Positions 26,391 to 34,400 of a stretch of DNA of 64,000 bases are shown here, piece by piece (the stretch's first letter is position 1; every line of letters begins with the position of its first letter). Position numbers and translations under genes: made by a program. The notes below the pieces were generated by a model. That model saw only the letters and a program-made list of their open reading frames with translations. It searched no databases and was not told the origin of the DNA. Origin of the DNA: a virus; the IMG/VR virus record IMGVR_UViG_3300000234_000002, positions 1 to 64,000 of that record; one strand, given 5' to 3'.

Positions 26391-27605
26391 TCATTTATGA
26401 ATTGGGTGATTTTCGTCAACCCAAATCGGAGAAACTAGGCACTTTCCTCGTTTAGAATCAAGAAGATAACTTGCTTGAACCGGTTCTTGATAAGAGGCAC
26501 GGACCGAAGTTCCATAAGCCGAATGGCCTATGACTGAACCATTACATATCACTCGTCCTAAATCCAAAAACGTGTGCCAATGACCTATATGGTGGTAATG
26601 AGCTTTTAAACCAGGGATGGTATCCCAGGAAGAAACATATTTCATAAGGGGAATCGAAAGTCCACCAATTCCACCAGAGTATTTTGTTTCATCTCCATGA
26701 TGAAAATGGAGGTTCCAACCGTAAACACTAATGATGGTGTGGGCGCTTTTAGGAGCTTCTATTTTAACTCTGGGTTCATTTTTATAATAATGTTGAACGT
26801 CTTTGTAAACCGCCCATTCGTAAGAGTGGCTCCAACCGGTAGCTACTCTTCTTTCTTTAGTGGTTCGACCATGATTTCCGTAGTTACACGGGACTAAAAT
26901 ATTTTCAATTTGATCATCAGCCAAGAACGAGTCTATGGCTTCTACCATCATGTTTTTGAATACGGAAGCTGCCTGTAATGGAGCGAGAGATGTGGTTTCC
27001 ACGAGTTCATCGTGAATATGGCCTGTTATGTGATCTCCACCGAACCACAAAACAACGTCTCGAATTTTATAAGATGATCTATGGTGAGCAAGAAGCCAAT
27101 GGGCTCCTTCATACATTCTTTTGATTCTTGATTTTGCAATATCAAGAGAATATGAATTGCAACCGCCAACACTTTCAGAGTCAACAGTCTCCTCTATATG
27201 CCAATCCGAACCCATAACAACCAAGGCACCTTCTCTTTCGTGCCTTTCTCTTTGATTTATAAAGATTGTCCTCTCGATTGGTTGAGAGGACAATTCATCG
27301 TGAAATTTATTTTTTAGTCTTTCTTCTATTAACCTATCTGAGAGTTCTGAAATTTGAGATTTTAAGTCTTTTTCTTGAAACTTTCGAAGTTTCTTTTGAA
27401 CAATTTCTTCAGACTGGCTATTGACAAACCATCCTACAGTATTATTTGACTTTTTAGAAAATAAGACTTTATCTATTTCGAGTTCACGAATTTCTCTAGT
27501 TATAACAGAATGGTGAATTTTTAAAGAATTGGAGATGCTAGTTACGTTGGAACCTGGATTGGACTTCAGATAGTCCAATATTAGGTTTGCGTTTTTGCTT
27601 AGCAT
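26391..27605 (-). CDS. Winged-helix plus metallophosphoesterase
   Basis: This is a 404-residue protein. Residues 1-60 form a winged-helix DNA-binding domain (MLSKNANLILDYLKSNPG, VTSISNSLKIHHSVITREI). A coiled linker runs over 65-110. Residues 125-380 form a calcineurin-like phosphoesterase with SDWH (133-136), GGDH (189-192), NYGNHGR (241-247), HHGD (302-305) and GHWH (341-344), the full set of metal ligands. It could be a nuclease or phosphodiesterase targeted by the winged helix, or an autoregulated enzyme. Large-phage phosphoesterases with this signature exist, but the substrate is not known. Its start lies 9 bases above the hydrolase gene end of the same strand. Confidence 0.85.
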   Translation of the reverse strand: MLSKNANLILDYLKSNPGSNVTSISNSLKIHHSVITREIRELEIDKVLFSKKSNNTVGWFVNSQSEEIVQKKLRKFQEKDLKSQISELSDRLIEERLKNKFHDELSSQPIERTIFINQRERHEREGALVVMGSDWHIEETVDSESVGGCNSYSLDIAKSRIKRMYEGAHWLLAHHRSSYKIRDVVLWFGGDHITGHIHDELVETTSLAPLQAASVFKNMMVEAIDSFLADDQIENILVPCNYGNHGRTTKERRVATGWSHSYEWAVYKDVQHYYKNEPRVKIEAPKSAHTIISVYGWNLHFHHGDETKYSGGIGGLSIPLMKYVSSWDTIPGLKAHYHHIGHWHTFLDLGRVICNGSVIGHSAYGTSVRASYQEPVQASYLLDSKRGKCLVSPIWVDENHPIHK

Positions 27606-27660
27606 GACACAACAAATCGTAAAAAGAAGATTATTAAAAAGCGGTACAATTTTATTGAAA

Positions 27661-27972
27661 TTATTTATTCACAACGAATATTACTATACCAAAAATCGTA
27701 ATGGCGAAACCAGTCATTTTAGTATATGATATCTCAAAAAATGAATTACTGAAGTATCCTATCAATAATGGGTACATAATAACAAGTATTAAGTCATAAA
27801 TTATCGCATCCTTCAAGATGTCTTTAGAATAAGAGGCAACAATCGTCCAAGTGGGAACAAGTCCCATTAGATACATAATAACAGAATAGTGACTTCCACG
27901 GTGTAAGTTACAGCTAAGCCATGAATTTATGGATATTGTTATTAATAAAATTGGTATCCAATAAATCATCAT
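27661..27972 (-). CDS. Small multi-spanning membrane protein
   Basis: This ~103-residue protein has four hydrophobic segments (MMIYWIPILLITISINSWL; YSVIMYLMGLVPTWTIVA; AIIYDLILVIMYPLLIGYF; MTGFAITIFGIVIFVV). The frame also offers a TTG at 27978, but ATG 27972 is preferred. Its topology resembles small transporters or holin-like proteins. It is not next to a lysis gene, and no family is recognised. It may modify the host membrane. Confidence 0.65.
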   Translation of the reverse strand: MMIYWIPILLITISINSWLSCNLHRGSHYSVIMYLMGLVPTWTIVASYSKDILKDAIIYDLILVIMYPLLIGYFSNSFFEISYTKMTGFAITIFGIVIFVVNK

Positions 27973-28000
27973 CCGCAATAAGCAAAAAAGATTTATTTAT

Positions 28001-28045
28001 ATCATAACATTTAATAAGTATTTAATAGATATTAAATGTTATGAT
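28001..28045 (+). promoter_or_regulatory. 15-base inverted repeat covering a start codon
   Basis: The arms atcataacatttaat (28001-28015) and its exact complement (28031-28045) enclose a 15-base spacer. The second arm includes the ATG at 28041. It may be an operator for a dimeric repressor, or an RNA hairpin that hides the start codon. Confidence 0.55.
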
Positions 28046-28328
28046 TAGTGGAAAAGAAAAGTTTGTTAGAAAAATGGCTGCTTTAGCTTCTTCTTCAAAT
28101 CAAGAATTAGCAAGTGCAATTAAAACAAAAATATTCCCGAAGTGGATGCGTTCAACGAACCCGAATTGGGAATCAGGTGATACACAAGTTCTTGGAGAAC
28201 CTGTCAAGATGGGTGCACAAGATGGTGAACTCTATCTTGAAGCACGTGGAATTCGCGTTACGCAGGAATGGGATGGGGAGTTAAGTAAGAATTTAAACGA
28301 TCTTTTAGAAAGTTGGCTTAGTCATTAA
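28041..28328 (+). CDS. Small hypothetical protein
   Basis: This 95-residue protein starts MISGKEKFVRKMAALASSSNQEL, with an amphipathic N-terminal helix. It continues with IKTKIFPKWMRSTNPNW and ends in an acidic helix. Its start codon is inside a perfect inverted repeat, so regulation at initiation is likely. Its end overlaps the small minus-strand membrane ORF at 28325-28465. No family is recognised. Confidence 0.65.
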   Translation: MISGKEKFVRKMAALASSSNQELASAIKTKIFPKWMRSTNPNWESGDTQVLGEPVKMGAQDGELYLEARGIRVTQEWDGELSKNLNDLLESWLSH

Positions 28329-28465
28329 TCCGGCCATACTTTGGAAGCCCAGTAGCGAGCATCCCTTCTATTCTTTGAACGAATTATTTTATAGGTACAA
28401 AACGTGGACCAAATAAAATATGCCCAAATGAATCCTGTTAGTATATAAAGAATGTTATTCAACAC
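28325..28465 (-). CDS. 46-residue single-span membrane protein (GTG start)
   Basis: A short frame begins with GTG at 28465, overlapping the end of the 28455-28748 gene by 11 bases. It encodes LNNILYILTGFIWAYFIWS followed by a basic tail (YKIIRSKNRRDARYW). The pattern of one hydrophobic span plus a positively charged C-terminal side is that of a small inner-membrane protein. It fills an otherwise empty gap, and translational coupling through the overlap supports it. No ATG is available, so confidence is moderate. Confidence 0.5.
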   Translation of the reverse strand: MLNNILYILTGFIWAYFIWSTFCTYKIIRSKNRRDARYWASKVWPD

Positions 28466-28748
28466 TGTCTAACCAATCATTGAACACCCAAACCGGACGG
28501 CCATCGCAGGTCAAAACTGCATTAGCTTCTACAGCTTTCGCGAGCTTCTCAGGAGTCAGGTCACAAGCATTCGTAAACCCATTTGTATATGATACTTTTT
28601 CCCGGTTAAATGGTTTTGATGGTTCCGGAATTACTAATAAACTACCAAGCTCAACCGATAGGTTTGTCAACCGAGTGGATAATATCTGCATTTCCAAACG
28701 GATTTCTCGTGCTCGCCAGAAATTTCGTTCTTCAATTTTCATTTTCAT
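28455..28748 (-). CDS. Small hypothetical protein
   Basis: This 97-residue protein has a long charged N-terminal helix (MKMKIEERNFWRAREIRLEMQ), then LTNLSVELGSLLVIPEPSKPF and a C-terminal part with CDGRPVWVFNDWLDSVE. It lies in a chain of small, overlapping minus-strand genes, typical of early accessory genes. No family is recognised. Confidence 0.65.
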   Translation of the reverse strand: MKMKIEERNFWRAREIRLEMQILSTRLTNLSVELGSLLVIPEPSKPFNREKVSYTNGFTNACDLTPEKLAKAVEANAVLTCDGRPVWVFNDWLDSVE

Positions 28749-28813
28749 TTATCACCTCGCACAGCATCAATTCGAGCTTCAAGCTTTTTTAGATTTTCCA
28801 AGACATTGGTCAT
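28745..28813 (-). CDS. 22-residue micro-ORF, ATGA-overlapped with the next gene
   Basis: The frame reads MTNVLENLKKLEARIDAVRG then DK and TGA, with its stop overlapping the ATG of the 28455-28748 gene (ATGA). It is helical with a heptad-like pattern. It may be a leader for translational coupling or a tiny coiled-coil protein. The support is only the overlap and the clean fit in the gap. Confidence 0.4.
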   Translation of the reverse strand: MTNVLENLKKLEARIDAVRGDK

Positions 28814-28821
28814 GATCCTTA

Positions 28822-29196
28822 TCAGGTTTTGAGACAGTCATTTCCCCATTTTTGCTTTTGGGGCATTCTGTATGGAGCATTTACACCAGATTCAATTGCA
28901 TCCGGTGATGGAACTTTTCCACGACGAAAACAAGCTTCCTTGAAAACGTGAAAATTGAATTCATACCCCTTAAAATTGATAGTGGCAATTCCCTTATCTT
29001 CTATATCTCGACCATTTTCAATTCCGGCCATGAGATCCCAAAGAGATCTCCTCTGTCCGTTCAAATAACGTTTGAGAGTTTGGGTATACTGTTCATAACT
29101 GTTCAGGGTATTTTGTGCGGCTTCAACCGCTTTGAGATTTGAAGAACTTCTAACTACGAGTTTCAACCATTCGGTTGAAGAAATTTGGTCGATCAT
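28822..29196 (-). CDS. Small hypothetical protein
   Basis: This 124-residue protein (MIDQISSTEWLKLVVRSSS...) is helical at the N-terminus and has a basic C-terminus (FRRGKVPSPDAIESGVNAPYRMPQKQKW). No motif is recognised. It belongs to the same minus-strand chain as its neighbours, 15 bases below the 29212-29679 gene. Confidence 0.65.
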   Translation of the reverse strand: MIDQISSTEWLKLVVRSSSNLKAVEAAQNTLNSYEQYTQTLKRYLNGQRRSLWDLMAGIENGRDIEDKGIATINFKGYEFNFHVFKEACFRRGKVPSPDAIESGVNAPYRMPQKQKWGNDCLKT

Positions 29197-29211
29197 TTCA
29201 AATATTACATT

Positions 29212-29679
29212 TCAAATACTCGATTGTTCTACACTTAAAAGTAAATGATGATATTTGAGTTTATCTTTATACTCGGAGGTGTGATCCACTATAATAGATA
29301 AATATCTCTTCCTTGGAGGGAAAGAAGAGTATAACTTGATAATATTATCTATGACATAATACTTCTTTTCCGAAAGAAATCTATCGAGAAAATCTCTTAG
29401 AGACTTTTCATTATGAAGACCATTAAATTCAAGACCTTCAAAAATGTTGACAGTGAGAGCCCAGTCATTTAATCTTTCTTTTATATAATCCGGGTAATCA
29501 GTTACCATTCTAGTGCTGGCAGGTAGACAAGCCACAGTCATTATTACTGCACAAAGATTACCCTTAGAATCCAACTGGTGATAAAAACAAATTTGGTCTT
29601 TATCAACAGACATGACTTCGCCAGTAAAATTCGGACATCTAATAACTAATATATCTTCAACTGGATCATAACAAGCCAT
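29212..29679 (-). CDS. Small hypothetical protein
   Basis: This 155-residue protein starts MACYDPVEDILVIRCPNFTG. It is probably alpha/beta, with hydrophobic strands VIMTVACLPAS and a helix RDFLDRFLSEKKYYVID. It starts 7 bases below the stop of the nuclease-Mom gene. The family is unknown. Confidence 0.65.
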   Translation of the reverse strand: MACYDPVEDILVIRCPNFTGEVMSVDKDQICFYHQLDSKGNLCAVIMTVACLPASTRMVTDYPDYIKERLNDWALTVNIFEGLEFNGLHNEKSLRDFLDRFLSEKKYYVIDNIIKLYSSFPPRKRYLSIIVDHTSEYKDKLKYHHLLLSVEQSSI

Positions 29680-29686
29680 AAAAACA

Positions 29687-31444
29687 TTACATAGTTTTCA
29701 GCCATCTGACTTTTTTAAGATTTTCTTCGACTCGAACTAAACCCGCGTCCTTATAAAAATCATTCTCTGACATGTGGGAATTTTTTGCCATATCCCAAAC
29801 TGTTTTCTTATTTATTATTCTATTATTTTCAACATCTAAATAGTGATATGATGGCGGAGATTCACCAAGTTTAGTCCAATTCGAAGCTAAATATATGGTG
29901 CCGTTATCACCAACATTAGGATCCGAATAACTAACCACAGCTTTGATTTCTTTATTATTTATTTTCAAAAGCTTCAAAAATTTTCTTAAGGAAAAGCTGC
30001 TCAAATTCTTCAGATGATAGCTTGGATGAACACAAAATCTTCTAAGTTCTCTTATATCTTTCGGACCGAATTTGGACCCGGTTTTATCATTAATACTTTT
30101 TATTGTTTGATTTCTACCAACTCCGCTGAAAGCAGATAAAACAACAAGTTTCCCATCAAGATATCCACCATAACATGTAACAACTGAACCTAAATTCCCA
30201 AGATAATGGTATAAAGAAAGGAATTCGTGGGCTTCATGATTTGGGCATTTTTTGAATTCAATATTTTTAAGCTCAAAATCAAAAGACTCGGACTCCTTAT
30301 GATATAATTTATTATCAAGAATTTTGGAGAGCTTGCCTAAGTGGATTTCGTGTTCATAAATCCAAAGAAGTTTGTGATTCGTATTATTCTCAACATAAGA
30401 AGACTTCGACCTATCACGAGGATTACCAAAGTATCCATACTCTTTAAAATTGTGAAAATAATCACCCTGGCACTCTATGAGCAAATTATGATCTGGAAGG
30501 AAAAAGTCAAAAGAGTAAGGACCTATATTATAATTATGATGGTAATTTACTTTATACCTGTTTTCAAGCAAACCCATAACAATTTTTTCAGTAGAAGGAA
30601 TTTTATTACTTGATCCTGGAATCGATAAAGTGCATTTTACTCCATATTTTCTTTCTAAAGTTTTTACAGTTTTTGCTCTTTTACATTCTTTTTTATTGCA
30701 ACACAAATCTTCATATTTTTCAGTATATTTAGAAAAAGATAAGTCAAACTGAGATTTACAATAATCACATAAAGCGCAAACTTTCTTAGCTGTTTTGAAA
30801 TTTAAAGATTCGACATCATACCCGAATTTTTCTAAAGTTTCCTTTGCAAGTAAATTCGGGTTTAACTTTGGTTTTGTTCTCTCAATAAAATCTTTGTGGA
30901 ATTGACTTTTAGATACGGTTTGATCTTTATAAGATGAAGATAAAGCGTCACATTTTTTACAAGCACCATTAACAGAATTCGTTATATTACACATTTTTGT
31001 TTCAAAAGTAGAATCACAAAATTCACATTTAGCTATAACATTTTTCCTAGAAATTGGTTTTATATTTGGATAAGAATACCCATATTTCATGTATGTTAAT
31101 TTATTATCCATATTGCGATATGGTACAGAGTTTAAAAATAAAAAATAGCTTCTCTTAGAATGAGTAATTTCTAAATTTTCATAATCTTCGGAAATATTTG
31201 AACAACTTTGACAATTTTCTTTTAAACAAAACAGGCATTTCTTTTTACTTTTGAAATAAGGAATGTCTAAAAGGTTTGTGGAACCATATTTCTTTATAAG
31301 AGTTTCCTTGTTTCTATTTAGCTTAACAAGATCTTTATCTCTTGATTTCCAAACTTCACAATTCTTAAAATGTCTTTTTAAAGTAGAAGACGAATTCGCC
31401 CCCCAACCACATAAACAATGGTGGGAGGCGAATTTTTCAGTCAC
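29687..31444 (-). CDS. PD-(D/E)XK nuclease fused to a Mom-like (GNAT-type) domain
   Basis: This is a 585-residue protein with a GTG start. The N-terminal 1-270 region carries several cysteine knuckles (CLFCLKENCQSC, CEFCDSTF, CKKC, CALCDYCKSQ), as in mobile phage nucleases. Residues about 305-335 hold the Vsr/PD-(D/E)XK-type core YSFDFFLPDHNLLIECQGDYFH (Asp313, Glu324, Gln326). Residues about 395-585 match the C-terminal domain of the two HNH proteins here: YHYLG, ELRRFCVHPSYHLKN, VSYSDPNVGDNGTIYLASNW and INKKTVWDMAKN. That pattern resembles phage Mu Mom and related GNAT-fold DNA-modifying proteins. It starts 13 bases below the sheath stop. It is likely a homing-type or competition nuclease. 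Confidence 0.8.
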   Translation of the reverse strand: MTEKFASHHCLCGWGANSSSTLKRHFKNCEVWKSRDKDLVKLNRNKETLIKKYGSTNLLDIPYFKSKKKCLFCLKENCQSCSNISEDYENLEITHSKRSYFLFLNSVPYRNMDNKLTYMKYGYSYPNIKPISRKNVIAKCEFCDSTFETKMCNITNSVNGACKKCDALSSSYKDQTVSKSQFHKDFIERTKPKLNPNLLAKETLEKFGYDVESLNFKTAKKVCALCDYCKSQFDLSFSKYTEKYEDLCCNKKECKRAKTVKTLERKYGVKCTLSIPGSSNKIPSTEKIVMGLLENRYKVNYHHNYNIGPYSFDFFLPDHNLLIECQGDYFHNFKEYGYFGNPRDRSKSSYVENNTNHKLLWIYEHEIHLGKLSKILDNKLYHKESESFDFELKNIEFKKCPNHEAHEFLSLYHYLGNLGSVVTCYGGYLDGKLVVLSAFSGVGRNQTIKSINDKTGSKFGPKDIRELRRFCVHPSYHLKNLSSFSLRKFLKLLKINNKEIKAVVSYSDPNVGDNGTIYLASNWTKLGESPPSYHYLDVENNRIINKKTVWDMAKNSHMSENDFYKDAGLVRVEENLKKVRWLKTM

Positions 31445-31457
31445 TTAAACTTTACAC

Positions 31458-34400
31458 TTAGGATCTAACGCGGACACTCAAAGTGGCCACGATGTATTCA
31501 AGCGGAAAGACCGGGACGTAGATAGCAGATACTCTGAGTATCGTTGGGTCGTTCTCGTCAGAAGCCACCTCAATACCAGCAACGGAAGTAACGATTTGCT
31601 GATCGATCAGAGTGGTGAAAGCGCCACTAATGGCGGTCTCAACGCTCTTGATGAGGTTACCGGTTAACTTCTGTCCGATGTAAGGGTCGAGAACCTGACG
31701 GAGAACCTTCTGTACGTATTGGATGGTAAGGACGACCGAAGGAGTTCTCGTGAGAACCGAGTCAACGTTCGTGGTAAGAGCGTGTCGAACTCTGAGACCA
31801 GCCTGAACCTGCTCAATGATCGTTACGCCGTTAACCGCGATTTGGTTGGCTTCAGTCGGGTCAAGAACTCTTCCGATTCTTCGGAATCCCTGTATGGACC
31901 TTCTGGTAAGAGGGCTGGCGACATCAAAGGTCGGATTACAGGTCGAGGCGGCGTAAGCAGCGGCGGCGTAAGTTCCATCAACGAGTTGATCAACCAAATT
32001 ACCAAGAGAATCCTGGACCGAGATTACGAAAGAGTCAGGGTAAACGACAGTTACGAGTTCCGAGTTCAAAGATCTTGCTATGGACTGAACTCCAAGAGGA
32101 GAAGTTCCGGTAGCAACACCAACAACGCCAGTACGCTCGCCCTCCTGACGAGGAGCGCTCATGAACACACAGTGCTGGTTGAGGTAACCAAACACCTGAG
32201 TATTCGAAGTCAGAGGAATAACGACGTCAGCAGGGGTAGAACCACCAATCTTCTTTTTCTGCTCATCAATTGCAGAGATGTAAGCAGAAACCGGAGCTTG
32301 GCTGCTATTGGCGGATCTAAAGACTTGCTTGAGACCAACAACAACGGCACCGTTCAACTGAGCTATGCGAGCCGCGAGAGAAAGAGGACTATCAGGGGTC
32401 GGGGATCCGAAAGCCTGAATTATCTTCTTCGAGTCTCTGTAGAGCTGAGTCGAGATATCGCTCTTGGCGTAGTCGTAGGAAATGTAGTAAACATCTCCTA
32501 CCTGGGGCTCAATACCAGATCTATCGTAGGTTCTCACCAAGGAAGTCGTTCCAGGATTCATATTGAATGTGTTGTAGACTGTGAGTTCTACACCATTCAC
32601 TGCACGAATCGGAAGCGAAGCATCGGTTACGAAAGTCTGGTTAACTACGAGAGTGAAGCTTCCTCCGCTCGTATAATCACCAGAAGACGCCGGGAGAACC
32701 GTAAATCTCAGGCCCGTGGTCGAATCCGTGTAGGTCTGACCAGGGAATCCAGTTCCGTGAGAACCTAAGAGACCCTGAGAAGAAGCCACAGTGAATCCGG
32801 ACTGAGCATTCTCACCAATATCGCCCGAAGATCCAACAACAATCCCCAAACCAGTGTCTTCAATCAGAGCCGAGTTGGCAACCGAACTGAATGCAACGGT
32901 GGAGCTGTTTCCAGTAGATCTGGAATTGACGGTCAGGTAATTTCCGAGACCCTGGACCGGAACTTGGTAAGCAAAAGCCAAGCTGGAGAAAGAAGAATTT
33001 GCGTTTAACGCGTTAGCGATTTTCTTGGCAGTCGGCTGACTTCTCTGAACCGTGAGACCGGGCTCAAGACCGAGAACCAAATTCGCGTTACCGGAGGTCT
33101 TGATGGTTATCAACGAGTTTACGGTGTTGATTCTGGAGGTAAGAACCAATTTACCGCTATTGATTCCCTGGCCGGTTCTCGCAACGAGTTCGTTGAGGAA
33201 GAAAGCGGAAGGGTTGGTCGTGTCGTTGGTGCCGTGGACGTGGTAGATTCCCTGAATTTCAGCCAAGTGGAGAGGATACTTGGTCTGGAGTTCAGTAGTA
33301 AGAGTTATGAGAGTACCAGAGTTGGTCGCGTTCGCCGAAGTGATGTTGTTGGTTACATCATCAACAACGTGAACACCGGACTGCAGTAAGTGAAGATTGA
33401 AGTCGGCCTTAAGCTCATTCGCGAGAGCAAGGGCGGTAGGACTGTCAACAGCATTGGTGGCTGTGATTATGTTGACAGTATCACTCGTCAAGTGAGCAGA
33501 AGCCAAAACGCGGTGAGCGTTATATTTGGCCTTCAAGTCATTGAGGATTGGGTAGCAGTCAGATTCAATAACCGGCGCCGACGCGGGGGTCAGAGTATTG
33601 GTTGCGTCGTCCTTACCATGAACGCCACGCTGCGTTAAGTGGAGATTGAACGCATCTTTGAGATCATTGGCGAGTCTAACAGCAGTAACCAAATTCGAAG
33701 CGTTAGCAGTTGTTACGACATTCAGAGTGTCGTCGAGCTGATGGATACCAGCTTGACTCAAGTGAAGATTGAACTTGGTCTTTATATCATTTAAGAGCGT
33801 TAGAGAGTCACCAAGCGTAACGGCAACAGGCGCCGATATGGTGTTAACGGCATCTGCTATGACATGGAACACAGTAGAAACTCTGTGAGCTTCATACTTC
33901 GTTCTAAGGTTGTTGGCAAGAGCGATGACATCAGCCGTGTAAGTCGCAACATCGGCAGCCGAAGCATATTCGATGTAGACGTCGTTGATGGAAGTTACGA
34001 CGTCATTAAGCGTTACAGCACTTCCAGACGGAATGGTGGCAGTTACGTCAACACCGTCAACGTTGATTTGGACGGAATCATTGACTCCGGCAGTCACATT
34101 GTACGGCGCCGTCTTGGTCGCGACGTAAGAAGCAACCTGATTTATGGAGTTATAAGAACCCTGAGCGCTTGCGTTCGGAGAAAGACCAATCTTGGTCGAT
34201 CCATCAGTCTGTCCAGATCCAGTCGGAGGAAGAACGAGAACAGAAGAAACGAGACCATTGGTGAACGAAGGAACGCTTCGTCCACGAATCACGATGGCGT
34301 TTTCTGAACCGTAAGAAAGGACCGAGGCCAGAGCGTTGGGAGCGGAAGAAAGGAACGTTCCGGAACCGTCCGCGTGAACCTGAGTGTCGGCATCGACCGC

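Noticed and set aside
31719-32768. Long plus-strand open frame of 349 codons opposite the sheath gene
   Set aside because: It is the complement of a GC-leaning, highly biased gene, rich in Arg/Ser/Asn without any fold pattern, and entirely inside the sheath. The same holds for 34374-35354.
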